Part shown: positions 36,006 through 46,121 of the stretch, piece by piece
Layout of the letters: each line of letters opens with the position of its first letter
Position numbering within the stretch: position 1 is the first letter of the stretch
Assembly: GCF_001434785.1 (NCBI RefSeq)
Contig: NZ_AZDT01000010.1
Location: 108,030-172,029, forward strand
From: Levilactobacillus namurensis DSM 19117
GTDB lineage: Bacteria; Bacillota; Bacilli; Lactobacillales; Lactobacillaceae
Direction: 5' to 3'
DNA: 64,000 bases
Program-made: the position numbers and the translations under genes
Notes under the pieces: model-generated
Database searches by the model: none
What the model was told of the DNA's origin: nothing
The model's input: the letters and a program-made list of their open reading frames with translations, nothing else

Positions 36006-36521
36006 TTACTTTTTCTCAATGGGTGAGAGCATCAAGAACATGCTCCGACCATCCATCTTTGGCCGTTGCTCAACCGTTGCCACGTCAGAAGTTTCTTCTG
36101 CCATGCGATTGAGTACTTCGCGACCAATGTCTTTATGGGTAATGGCCCGACCCTTGAACCGGATTGAGACCCGAACCTTTTCACCCTTGGTCAAGAACTT
36201 CTTAGCGTTCTTCAACTTGAAGTTAAAGTCGTTGGTATCAATGGTAGGACTCAGACGCACTTCCTTAACACTGACCACTTTTTGCTTTTTCCGAGCTTCG
36301 CGTTGCTTCTTCTGCAACTCGAACCGGTACTTCCCGTAATCCATGATCCGGGCTACGGGTGGCTTAGCTTTCGGTGCAACCAAAACTAAATCGAGGTTGG
36401 CGTCTTCGGCGATCTGTAATGCATCGCGCTTGGACTTGATTCCTAATTGGTCACCGTTATCGGCAATCAACCGAACTTCGCGTGCGCGAATCCCCTCGTT
36501 GACAATCGTGTCGTTTGCTAT
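36006..36521 (-). CDS. infC: Translation initiation factor IF-3
   Basis: Keeps ribosomal subunits apart and checks the initiator tRNA-start codon pair. The protein of about 171 residues shows the N-domain ([34 protein letters not shown]) and the C-domain ([20 protein letters not shown]). No ATG, GTG or TTG lies between the ribosome binding site GGAGG (around 36530-36534) and the conserved N-terminus. The candidate start is ATA 36521 (9 bases after the site) or ATT 36527 (too close). Rare AUU, AUC or AUA starts are a known self-regulatory feature of infC. An upstream in-frame ATG (M13 of the longest frame) precedes the site and is unlikely. Confidence 0.93.
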   Translation of the reverse strand: MANDTIVNEGIRAREVRLIADNGDQLGIKSKRDALQIAEDANLDLVLVAPKAKPPVARIMDYGKYRFELQKKQREARKKQKVVSVKEVRLSPTIDTNDFNFKLKNAKKFLTKGEKVRVSIRFKGRAITHKDIGREVLNRMAEETSDVATVEQRPKMDGRSMFLMLSPIEKK

Positions 36522-36702
36522 GGTAATCCACCTCCAAAATAATCTTGAGAACCACATGAGACAAAAAATGCGGGAACCTTTGATGAAAATCAAACGGCTC
36601 CCGCAAGAAATCCCATTCTAAAGAACGGAATTAACGTGCATATCCAGCCCAGCAACTTAGTCACAAGGCGAGAAGCGGTAGCCTCTGCTTAATTTCTCAA
36701 CT
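36522..36702 (-). promoter_or_regulatory. Attenuated leader of infC-rpmI-rplT (L20-leader type)
   Basis: About 180 nt of untranslated leader contains a strong intrinsic terminator at 36564-36605. Its arms are GCGGGAGCCGTTTGAT and ATCAAAGGTTCCCGC, followed by ATTTTTTG, and it lies ahead of the infC ribosome binding site. Such leader terminators control L20 operons in Bacillus, where L20 binding favours termination. I recognise the architecture; the L20-binding fold itself was not modelled. Confidence 0.75.
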
Positions 36703-36707
36703 TAACC

Positions 36708-36736
36708 ATCATATCAGGACCAGTTGCGGATGTCAA
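36708..36736 (-). promoter_or_regulatory. infC operon promoter
   Basis: A near-consensus promoter: TTGACA (36731-36736), 17 bases, TATGAT (36708-36713) on the minus strand. Confidence 0.88.
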
Positions 36737-36794
36737 CTGCTTTTCCCAAAACAATGGCTAATCGTCAACCTAGTCTAATCCACCGACCGATGAA

Positions 36795-38783
36795 CTAGTC
36801 TTGGTCTAACTTCTTTTCAACTTGGCTTTCTTCACCCGTGCTGTCTCCGTCACGGCTGTATGAGGCAATGTCGTCCAGAATTTCCTTCATGAAGTCGGCG
36901 CTGCTCATGGATTGCGCATCGTCTTCCCCGTACTTCCGTACAGACACACTGCCGTTGGCCATTTCTTGTTCCCCGACCACTAACGTGTATGGAATCTTGT
37001 GCGTTTGGGCATCCCGAATCAGGTAACCCATCTTTTCGCCCCGCTTGTCGACGTTGACCCGAATGTTCGCAGCCTTCATCTCAGCAGCTAACTTATCCGC
37101 GTAAGCGCCATGCTTTTCTTCGGAAACGGGGATAATCGTCACTTGCTTGGGTGCCAACCAAGTTGGGAAAGCACCCTTGTAGATTTCAGTCAGGTAAGCC
37201 GTGAACCGTTCCATCGTGGAAACCAAACCACGGTGAATCATCACTGGACGGTGTTCTTCACCATCAGCACCGATGTAGTGCAGGTCGAACCGTTCTGGCA
37301 ACATGAAGTCTAATTGAATCGTGGATAACGTTTCTTCGTTCCCCAGGGCCGTCTTAGTCTGGACGTCCAGCTTAGGACCGTAGAAGGCCGCTTCCCCTTC
37401 AGCTTCGACGTAATCTAGACCTAAGTCGTCCATGGCACCCTTCAACATGGTTTGTGCCTTGTTCCACATCTCGTCATCGGCGAAGTACTTTTCAGTGTTC
37501 TTAGGATCCCGGTAACTTAACCGGAACGTGTAATCGTTGATATCGAAGTCAGCGTAGACCTGAACCATCAACTTCAAGATGCGCTTGAATTCGTCTTGAA
37601 TCTGATCTGGTGCCACGAACGTGTGCCCGTCGTTCAAGGTCATTTCACGAACCCGTTGCAGACCACTCAGGGCACCTGACTTTTCGTAACGGTGCATCAT
37701 CCCTAATTCGGCAATCCGCAATGGCAATTCCCGGTAAGAACGGATGTGGTGGTTGTAAATCTGAATGTGGCTTGGGCAGTTCATTGGCCGTAATTCCAGC
37801 TGTTCGCCATCACCCATGTCCATTGGTGGGAACATGTCTTCCCGGTAGTGGGCCCAGTGACCAGATTGCTTGTATAAGTCCAAGTTAGCCAGAACTGGCG
37901 TGTAAACGTGTTGGTAACCGTTGGCCACTTCCTTGTCGATGATGTAACGTTCGATTGTCCGCCGAATCGTAGCACCATTTGGCATCCAGTAAGGTAAGCC
38001 GGCTCCAACCTTCGGGTCAACGAAGAACAGATCCAGTTGATTCCCGATAACTCGGTGATCCCGCTCGCGGGCTTCTTGCCGCCGTGCTAAGTCAGCCTTT
38101 AAATCAGCTTCCTTGTAGAAGGCCGTCCCGTAGATCCGTTGCAGCATTGGGTTCGAAGACTTGCCTTGCCAGTAGGCACCGGCAACTGACAGGAACTTGA
38201 ACTGCTTAACGTCCTTGGTGTTCACCAATTGGGCGCCATCACTTAAGACTTGGTAATCCCCAATCTGTAAGAAAGGCACTTGGTCGCCGTCAATGGCGTT
38301 GATCAGAGCCGTGCTGAATTGGTCATCCTTGACCGTTGCCAACGCGTCAGCCTTGCTCAAAGCGACCCGCTTGATGTCTAAGTGGTCCTTGACCAACTTA
38401 TCCACGATAACCGCTAAGGCATCCAACTCGTCAACACTGACTTGTTGGTCATCCTTATCCGTATCAACGTAAAAGCCGTCATCGTCAGCGCTAACTTCAC
38501 CCAAGCGAATAGCTGGGAATTCCTTCTTCAAGGCAATCCGCAGTAAAGCCGCCGTGGTGTTCCGCAGAACTGCCAAACCGTCTGCATCACTCTTCGTCAC
38601 GATTTCGATATCACCGTCACCCTTCAGTGGGGTCAGGTAATCGACCAGTTCACCGTTGTACTTTGCCGCAACGGCTTTCTTGGCTAAGCTAATGGAAATG
38701 GATTCGGCGACGTCAGCTGGCGTCGTCCCTTCAGCAAAGGATTGAACCTTGCCGTCAGGGAACTTAATTGAAATTTCTGCCAT
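36795..38783 (-). CDS. thrS: Threonyl-tRNA synthetase
   Basis: Charges tRNA-Thr and edits Ser. The 662-residue protein has an N-terminal TGS domain (residues 1-64), the editing SAD domain (about 65-240), the class II catalytic core with zinc-ligand Cys in [12 protein letters not shown] and downstream His in DGHTF and MIHRG, and an anticodon-binding domain at the C-terminus (about 550-645). The last 25 residues are an acidic, low-complexity tail. Preceded by a Thr T-box leader. Confidence 0.97.
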   Translation of the reverse strand: MAEISIKFPDGKVQSFAEGTTPADVAESISISLAKKAVAAKYNGELVDYLTPLKGDGDIEIVTKSDADGLAVLRNTTAALLRIALKKEFPAIRLGEVSADDDGFYVDTDKDDQQVSVDELDALAVIVDKLVKDHLDIKRVALSKADALATVKDDQFSTALINAIDGDQVPFLQIGDYQVLSDGAQLVNTKDVKQFKFLSVAGAYWQGKSSNPMLQRIYGTAFYKEADLKADLARRQEARERDHRVIGNQLDLFFVDPKVGAGLPYWMPNGATIRRTIERYIIDKEVANGYQHVYTPVLANLDLYKQSGHWAHYREDMFPPMDMGDGEQLELRPMNCPSHIQIYNHHIRSYRELPLRIAELGMMHRYEKSGALSGLQRVREMTLNDGHTFVAPDQIQDEFKRILKLMVQVYADFDINDYTFRLSYRDPKNTEKYFADDEMWNKAQTMLKGAMDDLGLDYVEAEGEAAFYGPKLDVQTKTALGNEETLSTIQLDFMLPERFDLHYIGADGEEHRPVMIHRGLVSTMERFTAYLTEIYKGAFPTWLAPKQVTIIPVSEEKHGAYADKLAAEMKAANIRVNVDKRGEKMGYLIRDAQTHKIPYTLVVGEQEMANGSVSVRKYGEDDAQSMSSADFMKEILDDIASYSRDGDSTGEESQVEKKLDQD

Positions 38784-38814
38784 GGTATGATCTCCCTTGT
38801 GTGTTTTGAGCAGT

Positions 38815-39075
38815 CAACGCAAAAAGTTCCCAGCATCCATTAAGGACACTGGGGACGTCTAATTAACGTGGTTCCACCCGATATTCTTCACGAGACTACG
38901 CCCGTGAACTCTAATCGTCGATAACGGAACGAACCGGCCAGAAATTTTCCTTCTGACAGCTGCGAAAGCGGTAATGCATTGGGCCGACTAAGGAAACTTC
39001 CAATCTAGGTTTCCTCTTCCTGGAGACAAACCACAACGCATCGTATCTCTCGTCTTAGCTTTTAATTGGCTTCAA
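38815..39075 (-). promoter_or_regulatory. T-box leader of thrS (Thr)
   Basis: The minus strand has the antiterminator motif CGGGTGGAACCACGT (38866-38880). It is followed by a terminator with arms GTCCCCAGTGTCC and GGATGCTGGGAAC, ending in a T run (38819-38856). A candidate specifier ACC (38970-38972) lies in GCATTACCGC, matching Thr and followed by a purine. Stem I sequence continues up to about 39060. Confidence 0.92.
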
Positions 39076-39080
39076 GGACT

Positions 39081-39109
39081 ATTAAACACTCGCAGCCAAA
39101 AGTTGTCAA
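39081..39109 (-). promoter_or_regulatory. thrS promoter
   Basis: Minus-strand TTGACA (39104-39109), 17 bases, TTTAAT (39081-39086), directly upstream of the T-box leader. Confidence 0.82.
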
Positions 39110-39124
39110 GCGGTAACCTCGAAT

Positions 39125-40051
39125 TTATTGTGGCCGGCGGTTGACCCCCACCATGGTGATCTCCCGTGATAAGAACCGAATCCGTTGCATCAACCGTTGC
39201 GCTTTAAGGGGTTCGTCATCCCCACGCGATGAGATCCGCAGGTGTTCGTTCTCCAACTGAGCCATCGAGAAATTCGAACTAAAGAACGTCGGTAGCTCCT
39301 CTTGCATCCGGTACTCCAAAATGACGCCTAAGATGTCATCCCGAACCCACGCTGACATGGCATCCGCACCAATGTCATCGATCATTAATACCGGGGCGCG
39401 CTTCAACGCGTCCAGCTTATCCCCGACGCCGTTCTGGGCAATCGCGTTCTTCATCTCCACCGCAAAACTCGGAAAGTGAACTAACGTGCTGGAGAAGCCG
39501 TCGTTAGCCAGCTGATTAGCAATCGCCGCTAAGAGGTAGGTCTTGCCCACCCCAAAACTGCCGGCCAAGTATAGGGCCTGGTGACGCCGATGGGGACTCG
39601 CCTCGTAGGTCTCGATGAAATCATAAGCGGCCATCAGGGCCTCCATCCGTTCCTCATCGTGGTCAAAGTTATCAAGTTGCGCGTTACGAATATCCTTAGG
39701 CATCGCTATTGACCGGACCCGTTGTCGTAACTGCTGCTGGGCCTGCTTTTCTTGGGTGGCCTTAGTCGGAACATAGGCCACGTCGATCAGGTGATTCGAC
39801 ACGATCAATTGGGGTTCATACCCCGCTGCAAACGTTTCGCCACCCTGTGCCACCTTGGCCCGTTCGCTCACGAATTCATAGAGTTTAGCTGCCGAGCGGT
39901 CCAAAACGTCTTCCGCCAACTCTGCCTTATGGTCATGATAAAACTGCTGGACCGTCTGGTCGGCATAGACTTTGGCCATTAGCTGGCGGTAATTCGCATT
40001 CAGGTGTCGCTGACTCATCAGCTGCTGCATGGCTTTACTGACATCTTCCAT
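39125..40051 (-). CDS. dnaI: Primosomal helicase loader DnaI
   Basis: AAA+ ATPase that loads the replicative helicase. The 308-residue protein has an N-terminal helicase-interaction domain (about 1-130) and an AAA+ domain. Walker A is GSFGVGKTYLLAAIANQL, Walker B is VLMIDDIGAD, sensor 1 region TFFSSNFSM and the C-terminal Arg-rich sensor 2 region. Start ATG 40051 shares one base with the dnaB stop, so the two are coupled. Confidence 0.96.
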   Translation of the reverse strand: MEDVSKAMQQLMSQRHLNANYRQLMAKVYADQTVQQFYHDHKAELAEDVLDRSAAKLYEFVSERAKVAQGGETFAAGYEPQLIVSNHLIDVAYVPTKATQEKQAQQQLRQRVRSIAMPKDIRNAQLDNFDHDEERMEALMAAYDFIETYEASPHRRHQALYLAGSFGVGKTYLLAAIANQLANDGFSSTLVHFPSFAVEMKNAIAQNGVGDKLDALKRAPVLMIDDIGADAMSAWVRDDILGVILEYRMQEELPTFFSSNFSMAQLENEHLRISSRGDDEPLKAQRLMQRIRFLSREITMVGVNRRPQ

Positions 40052-41418
40052 CAGGAATCCTCCTTCCCAGAACGCCGTTGCTTAAATCGGGCAATTCGGG
40101 CGTTAAGTTTTTGTTTTTGTTGATCCGATAACTGCGGTTGCTTAGCCGCCTTAGTGGCCGCGGGCGCCTTAGCCCATTCCGGTAACGTCTCCTTGACCGT
40201 CGTGGCGTTCCGACGAGAGCCCGTTGCCCGTGAGCGTGGCTGCTTAGCTGCCTGCTGCCGCTCCCGAATCTTCACAACCGCCTGTTGGGGGGTCGTGACC
40301 TTCGATTGACTCCAATCATTGGCGATGGTATCCAGCAACGCCTTATTCAAGGTTGGCCGTTCCTCGTCCACCAAAACGTGGTACACCATCATGTTCAGAA
40401 CCCCTTGGGAAAAGAGTTGCCGGCCCACCAGGTCACGAATGATGCGTTGCTCGCCCGAGGTCACAAAGCCCCCCGTTTGTTGCTTAATGGCTTCCAGGAA
40501 GTCCGCCGGGGTCATCTGACTGGCCATCTGAAGCACCGTCTGCTCAGCCGTCGACTTGACCGCAGCCGGAGTCGGCGCCGGGGAGGCCGTCGATTGAACC
40601 GGTTGGCCCGGATGCTGCTGTTCGAAGTGACGGGCGACCACCCGCTTAAACCGTTCTGGGTCAAAGGCGTTCGTGGCCAGGTCAGTGGCCTCGCCAATGT
40701 AACGAGCCATGGTCGGCTCGTCTAACCCATAAGTCACGTGTTCGGTGACCAGTAATTCCCGGTAAGGTTGCAAGGCCTGGGCATCCACGTAAGACCGTTT
40801 TAAAATTTCACCCAGCAAGTGAAAATCAAAATCCGTTGCTGGCAAATCCACAGCCGGTTCAGCCGTCTTAGCCGTTATCTGGTGTCGCCCGGCCGTCACG
40901 GCAGCGGGCAACTGACTGAGCTCGTGGCCATCCACGTGAAAGACTTCCAAAAAGTTCTTGGTAATGTCCTGTTCGTCGGCAGCGGGCGTCACGACTGTCG
41001 CCGTGGTCAGCAAGGTCTGATAGCTCTCCTCACCGATCACACCTAACAATTGAACGCTTAAGAGATCATCGTTAAAGAAGCGCGTGGGCGTCAACGGTGC
41101 GCGTAACGTATAGCAAAAGGTGGTCAAATCGTTAGCCGTCTTCACCGTGGTCGTCAGTAACCCCGTGGCCTCTAAGCGTAACCGCGCGGCGTACAAGTGC
41201 TCTAGATCAATGCCTAATCCGGCTAACAACCGGCCGTGCCGGTGCAACTGTTCGCGTTCCGGTAGCCAAAAGAGGCTGCTGTATAACGCAGCAGCCACTG
41301 GACCAATAATGGGTTGATAGAGTTGCGTCAAGGTCTGCCAACTCTGATCAGTAACGCGATCAGCCAGTCGAACCACGAACCCTGTTCGGGGGGTCAATTG
41401 ATGCCAAGAATCCTCCAT
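40051..41418 (-). CDS. dnaB: Replication initiation/membrane attachment protein DnaB (Firmicutes type)
   Basis: Helicase-loading partner of DnaD and DnaI, not the DnaB helicase itself. The 455-residue protein has an N-terminal winged-helix-like domain (about 1-180), a variable Pro/Ala-rich linker around 270-300 and the DnaB/DnaD C-terminal domain (AIKQQTGGFVTSGEQRIIRD, then VLNMMVYHVLV). The basic C-terminal tail is typical. Between nrdR and dnaI, as in Bacillus. Confidence 0.95.
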   Translation of the reverse strand: MEDSWHQLTPRTGFVVRLADRVTDQSWQTLTQLYQPIIGPVAAALYSSLFWLPEREQLHRHGRLLAGLGIDLEHLYAARLRLEATGLLTTTVKTANDLTTFCYTLRAPLTPTRFFNDDLLSVQLLGVIGEESYQTLLTTATVVTPAADEQDITKNFLEVFHVDGHELSQLPAAVTAGRHQITAKTAEPAVDLPATDFDFHLLGEILKRSYVDAQALQPYRELLVTEHVTYGLDEPTMARYIGEATDLATNAFDPERFKRVVARHFEQQHPGQPVQSTASPAPTPAAVKSTAEQTVLQMASQMTPADFLEAIKQQTGGFVTSGEQRIIRDLVGRQLFSQGVLNMMVYHVLVDEERPTLNKALLDTIANDWSQSKVTTPQQAVVKIRERQQAAKQPRSRATGSRRNATTVKETLPEWAKAPAATKAAKQPQLSDQQKQKLNARIARFKQRRSGKEDS

Positions 41419-41436
41419 CCGTTATCTCGCCTCACT

Positions 41437-41928
41437 TTAGTCCTTTTTCGGCTTGGATTTACCCTGTTTCAGCTTATCCTTATCCAAGATATCCTTCAGT
41501 TCGTTGAAGAAAACCCCCGTATCCTTAAACTGCCGGTAAACACTTGCAAACCGAATATAGGCAATTTCGTCAACGTCGACCAACCGGTTCATGACATATT
41601 CCCCAATGACCTGGCTGGAAATTTCATTGACGCCTAACGCCCGAATCTTATTTTCAACCTCATCAACAATTTGGGTCATGGCATCCATACCGACCGGACG
41701 TTTTTCGGCCGAGCGAATAATTCCCCGTAAAATCTTTTCTCGATTGAACTCTTCCCGAGTCCCGTTCTTCTTAATCACCAGGAGCGGTGTGACTTCCACG
41801 CGCTCAAACGTCGTGAACCGAAAGCCGCAGCTCTCGCACTCCCGACGGCGGCGAATCACGCGACCATCGTCAGTCGGACGACTGTCGACGACTCGTGACC
41901 CGTTATGATGACAGTGCGGACACTGCAT
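41437..41928 (-). CDS. nrdR: Transcriptional repressor NrdR
   Basis: Represses ribonucleotide reductase genes in response to ATP/dATP. The 163-residue protein has the N-terminal zinc ribbon [18 protein letters not shown] and [15 protein letters not shown], then the ATP-cone (about 50-140: [19 protein letters not shown]). NrdR boxes would be near nrd genes, none of which are in this window. Follows coaE by 11 bases. Confidence 0.97.
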   Translation of the reverse strand: MQCPHCHHNGSRVVDSRPTDDGRVIRRRRECESCGFRFTTFERVEVTPLLVIKKNGTREEFNREKILRGIIRSAEKRPVGMDAMTQIVDEVENKIRALGVNEISSQVIGEYVMNRLVDVDEIAYIRFASVYRQFKDTGVFFNELKDILDKDKLKQGKSKPKKD

Positions 41929-41939
41929 AGTTGGTCACC

Positions 41940-42560
41940 TCATTTTACCTGATTCGTTTTTCCAAATTTATTCATGTCAAGCCATTTTACCACTTGTTGG
42001 CGTGTTTGGGTAATGTCCCCGTCGTTATCAATGACCACGTCCGCAGCCGCAATTTTTTGAGCCAAGGGCCACTGACGGTCGATTCTGGCTTGGGCATCCA
42101 CTGCGGTATACCCGTTACGAGCCATGAGCCGTTGCTTCTGGTGCGTGGCACTGGTGGCCACCACCATCACATGATCGACCAGCTTTTGCAGATAGCCCAC
42201 CTCAAACAGCGTAGGCGCGTCCACCATCACTACCGGCACTTTTCGCATGCGATAAGCCGCCAGTTGCCGGCGAATCTCATCCCGAATCAATGGGGTGGTA
42301 ATGGCATTTAGCCGTTGTAACTGGGTCGGATCATGAAAGACCAATTGGCCCAGCTTGGCCCGGTTCAGTGTCCCATCGGCCTGCAAGTAATCGGGCCCAA
42401 ACGCAACGCTGATTTGTTGCAATCCCGGGGTGCCCAGCGCAACGACTTGGCGGGCAATCGTATCCGCATCAATGACCGGAATCTCTGCCTGCTTTAACCA
42501 TGTGCTCACCGTAGACTTCCCCGTTGCGATTCCACCCGTGAGTCCCCAGACCTCAGTCAT
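41940..42560 (-). CDS. coaE: Dephospho-CoA kinase
   Basis: Last step of coenzyme A synthesis. The 206-residue protein has Walker A GGIATGKSTVS (about residues 8-18), DADTIARQVV, the CoA-binding segment FGPDYL and MVDAPTLFE. Start ATG 42560 overlaps the mutM stop by 8 bases. Confidence 0.96.
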   Translation of the reverse strand: MTEVWGLTGGIATGKSTVSTWLKQAEIPVIDADTIARQVVALGTPGLQQISVAFGPDYLQADGTLNRAKLGQLVFHDPTQLQRLNAITTPLIRDEIRRQLAAYRMRKVPVVMVDAPTLFEVGYLQKLVDHVMVVATSATHQKQRLMARNGYTAVDAQARIDRQWPLAQKIAAADVVIDNDGDITQTRQQVVKWLDMNKFGKTNQVK

Positions 42561-43413
42561 CGGTCAAGACCCCCTGCGCATCGGGTGGCAACGGTTGACA
42601 ATGGGGACAGAAATGGGTGCCCCGCTGAGCAACCTTGATCTTCACGATTTCGGTTCCGCACCGCTCACAGGGCTCACCCTCGTGGCCGTAGACGTGCAGG
42701 TCATTTTGAAAATGCCCCGCATCCCCAAAAGCCGTCGAGAACGAATGAACCGTGGTGCCGTGGCCCGCAATCGCCTTTTGAATCTCGTCAATGATTGCTT
42801 GCCGTAACGTCACCAGCTGATCCTTGGTCAACGTGTCCACTGGCGTCAGCGGGTTGATCTTTGACAACCACAGGACTTCGTCGGCATAGATGTTCCCCAA
42901 CCCAGCGATTCGGGATTGATCCAGTAAGAAAGGCTTGATAATCTTATGCGACTTTCCAAAAATTCGCTGCATATAATCCAGCGTCAGGGTCGCTTCAGTC
43001 GGTTCAGGTCCCATCTTCCCCAATGACGGTAAGGCTTCCGCTTCGGTCCCCGTCGGAACCAACCGCATCCGGCCAAACTTCCGGGTATCCGTGTAACGGA
43101 GTTCGCGGTCATCGGTCAGGTGAAAGATCACGTGTGTGTGCTTCGTGACCGGACTGCCTTCGGGCTGAACGTCATACTTTCCTTCCATCCGCAGATGGGA
43201 CACCATCGTTAGCTGACCGCTGAACCGGAAGAGTAAATACTTTCCCCGGCGATCAATCTTTTCAATTTTGCGACCAATCAATTCAGCCGTAAACACTTCA
43301 GCATCCGGCGTCACCATTTTAGGATAAAAGACCTCTACGTGGTCGATCGTGGCGCCCCCCACTAACTGGGTCAGGCCCCGCCGAACCGTTTCAACTTCTG
43401 GTAATTCTGGCAT
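42553..43413 (-). CDS. mutM: Formamidopyrimidine-DNA glycosylase
   Basis: Removes oxidised purines such as 8-oxoguanine and nicks the strand. The 286-residue protein starts with the catalytic N-terminus PELPEVETVRRGL (Pro2), has the helix-two-turn-helix IAGLGNIYADEVLW and a C-terminal zinc finger CERCG...CPHC. Positioned between polA and coaE, the usual repair cluster. Confidence 0.97.
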   Translation of the reverse strand: MPELPEVETVRRGLTQLVGGATIDHVEVFYPKMVTPDAEVFTAELIGRKIEKIDRRGKYLLFRFSGQLTMVSHLRMEGKYDVQPEGSPVTKHTHVIFHLTDDRELRYTDTRKFGRMRLVPTGTEAEALPSLGKMGPEPTEATLTLDYMQRIFGKSHKIIKPFLLDQSRIAGLGNIYADEVLWLSKINPLTPVDTLTKDQLVTLRQAIIDEIQKAIAGHGTTVHSFSTAFGDAGHFQNDLHVYGHEGEPCERCGTEIVKIKVAQRGTHFCPHCQPLPPDAQGVLTDD

Positions 43414-43463
43414 CTTATCGCCCTTTCTCTGACTAGCTTAACCACTTCTTACCCGTTATCCGG

Positions 43464-46121
43464 TTACTTCAAATCATACCAGGTCGGTCCCGCATGACTT
43501 TCGACCTTCAACGGAATCTCCAGCTTCACCGCCGAATCCATGATCTTCGGCACTAACTTAGCCAGCGTTGGGATCTCTTCAGCCGGCGCCTCAAAGATCA
43601 ACTCATCGTGAACCTGCAACAACATCGTAGCTTGCATCCCCTGCAAGGCTTCCTCCATGTGAATCATCGCAATCTTAATGATATCGGCCGCACTACCTTG
43701 AATAGGCGTATTCATCGCCGTCCGTTCCGCAAAGGAGCGTTGGTTAAAGTTCCGCGAGTTAATATCCGGAAGATAACGCCGCCGGTGGGCAATCGTCTCG
43801 ACGTAGCCCTGATCATGGGCGACCTGTACCATGTGCTCGGTGTAGGCTTTAACGCCTGGGTACTCTTCGAAGTAGGTCTCGATAAATTGCTTAGCCTGCT
43901 TCCGGGAGATTCCAATGTTTTGGGACAGACCGAAGTCACTGATGCCGTAGACGATTCCAAAGTTGACCGCCTTGGCTTGACGCCGAATATTCGGCGTCAC
44001 TTCTTGGTCCGACCCCAGCTTAAAGATTCGCCGGGCCGTGGCCGCGTGAATATCTTCACCTTCCCGGAACGCTTCTTGCATGTTCGCATCGTGACTCATA
44101 TGGGCCAAGACCCGCAGTTCAATCTGTGAATAGTCCGAAGAGAAGATCTGCCAACCCGGATGCCGCGGAACAAAGGCCTTCCGAATCGCTTTCCCCTCTT
44201 CCGTCCGCACAGGGATGTTTTGCAAGTTCGGGTCGACCGAAGAAAGTCGTCCCGTCTGCGTTAACGTCTGCAAGTACCGCGTGTGAACCTTGTGGTCAGC
44301 GGGATTGATCACTTTTAGGAGTCCCTCGACATAGGTCGATTGAATCTTCGCAATCTTCCGATACTTCAGAATGTTCTCAGCGATAGGCGCGTCCACGGCC
44401 AGTTTTTCTAGGACGCCTACCGCCGTCGAATACCCGGTCTTGGTCTTCTTCAACACGGGCAGGTGCATCTTTTCGAACAGGATGTGACCCAGTTGCTTAG
44501 GCGAACCAATGTTAAACTCTTCGCCCGCTTCTTGGTAAATCGTTTGCTCGATCTCGGCTAGCTGTTCGCTAAACTTACTGCCCATTGCCCGTAACTCGTC
44601 GGCATCGACCGTGATACCTTCGATTTCCATCCGCGCTAAGACGAAGGCCATGGGACGTTCGATCTGACGATACAGTTCTGCCTGGTCATTTTCTTCTAGG
44701 TCTTTAAACAAGGTCTGTTTCAACCGGGCAATCGCTTGTGCCTTCCGGGCTAAATGTTTGAAGAACACCGTATCATCCGTCGGAATGGCCCGCTTAGCTC
44801 CCCGACCGTACACGTCTTCATCCGTCTCCACCTGGTCATACCCGTGTTCTGCGGCAACCCGTCCCAAGTCATTGCTATTGTCGTAGGTGTTCAGCAGGTA
44901 CGAGCAGAGTAATAGGTCACCATCCACACCGGCCAACGTGATGCCCAGCCGGTTCAACCCGACATAGGTCCGTTTGGCATCAAAGACCTGTTTGGCAACC
45001 TGCGCATTCTCCAACAGCTGCTTAAGGGGCGCCATCTGTAACAACGAAACGTCTCGGCTGACCCACCAGTGGTCATCGTGACCGATGACAAAGCCCGCAA
45101 ACTTGGCCAGATGATAATTGTCCCCATCCATTTCTAGGTAGAAGGCACACTCATCCGTCACCTGGACATCCGCCAAGTTAGCGGCTGTCAAGACCGTATA
45201 CGCAATAGCTTTCAAGCCGGGGGTCGCAGAAGGCGTCACGCCATCCACCGACATCCCCTGTAAGAACTTACGAAAGCCCATCCGTTGGTAAAACGCGACC
45301 AAGGCATCCCGCTCAGGCCCCGCATAGGTTAGGTCCTCTAAGGTCAGGTCGACCGGTGCATCTCGATTAATCGTGGCCAGTTTTTTCGACAAGAAGGCTT
45401 GGTCCTTATCGGCCACCAGATGCTCCTTGAGTTTTTTCGCCGTAATCTCATCAATGTGGTCGTAGACGCCCTCAACGCTACCGTACTGATCGATAAGATC
45501 AACCGCGCGCTTAGGACCGACCCCCGTAACTCCCGGGTAGTTATCCGAATTATCGCCCTGAAGGCCTTTGATATCAATAATCTGTTCCGGCGTCACGCCC
45601 ATCTTTTCTTTTACGTAAGCGGGCGTGTACCGTTCTATTTCACTGACCCCTTTTTTAGAAATGGCCACGGTGGTATGATCGTTGGCCAACTGGGTCAGAT
45701 CCCGATCTCCCGTCACGATGGTGGTCGTGAACCCAGCCGCCTCCGCACGCTTAGCCGTCGTCCCAATAATGTCGTCCGCTTCATAGTTCGGCAGTTCGTA
45801 GGTCTTGATTCCCCGAGCCTTTAGCAGTTCCTTTAAGTACGGGAACTGTTCGGACAGCTCTGGTGCGGTCTTCGCACGGCCCCCCTTATAGTCGTCATAC
45901 ATCTTGGTCCGAAACGTGACCTTACCGGCATCAAAGGCCACTAACGCATGCGTTGGTTGAACCTTATCCAGCATGGTCTCTAACATCGTGTTGAAGCCAT
46001 AAATGGCGTTCGTGTGTAACCCATCCCCATTGGTAAACCGGCCTAATGAGGTATACAGGGCAAAAAAGGCTTTAAACGCAACACTGTTGCCATCGATCAA
46101 TAACAATCGTTTCTCCGCCAT
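43464..46121 (-). CDS. polA: DNA polymerase I
   Basis: Repair and Okazaki-fragment polymerase. The 885-residue protein has an N-terminal 5' nuclease domain (about 1-290, LLLIDGNSVAFKAFFALY and GDNSDNYPGVTGVGPK), a degenerate 3'-5' exonuclease domain (about 310-470) and the family A polymerase. Motif A is SDYSQIELRVLAH, motif B RRQAKAVNFGIVYG, motif C LQVHDELIFE. The exonuclease motif I DxE is replaced by FYLEMDGDN, so proofreading is absent, as is known for Bacillus homologues. Confidence 0.97.
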   Translation of the reverse strand: MAEKRLLLIDGNSVAFKAFFALYTSLGRFTNGDGLHTNAIYGFNTMLETMLDKVQPTHALVAFDAGKVTFRTKMYDDYKGGRAKTAPELSEQFPYLKELLKARGIKTYELPNYEADDIIGTTAKRAEAAGFTTTIVTGDRDLTQLANDHTTVAISKKGVSEIERYTPAYVKEKMGVTPEQIIDIKGLQGDNSDNYPGVTGVGPKRAVDLIDQYGSVEGVYDHIDEITAKKLKEHLVADKDQAFLSKKLATINRDAPVDLTLEDLTYAGPERDALVAFYQRMGFRKFLQGMSVDGVTPSATPGLKAIAYTVLTAANLADVQVTDECAFYLEMDGDNYHLAKFAGFVIGHDDHWWVSRDVSLLQMAPLKQLLENAQVAKQVFDAKRTYVGLNRLGITLAGVDGDLLLCSYLLNTYDNSNDLGRVAAEHGYDQVETDEDVYGRGAKRAIPTDDTVFFKHLARKAQAIARLKQTLFKDLEENDQAELYRQIERPMAFVLARMEIEGITVDADELRAMGSKFSEQLAEIEQTIYQEAGEEFNIGSPKQLGHILFEKMHLPVLKKTKTGYSTAVGVLEKLAVDAPIAENILKYRKIAKIQSTYVEGLLKVINPADHKVHTRYLQTLTQTGRLSSVDPNLQNIPVRTEEGKAIRKAFVPRHPGWQIFSSDYSQIELRVLAHMSHDANMQEAFREGEDIHAATARRIFKLGSDQEVTPNIRRQAKAVNFGIVYGISDFGLSQNIGISRKQAKQFIETYFEEYPGVKAYTEHMVQVAHDQGYVETIAHRRRYLPDINSRNFNQRSFAERTAMNTPIQGSAADIIKIAMIHMEEALQGMQATMLLQVHDELIFEAPAEEIPTLAKLVPKIMDSAVKLEIPLKVESHAGPTWYDLK

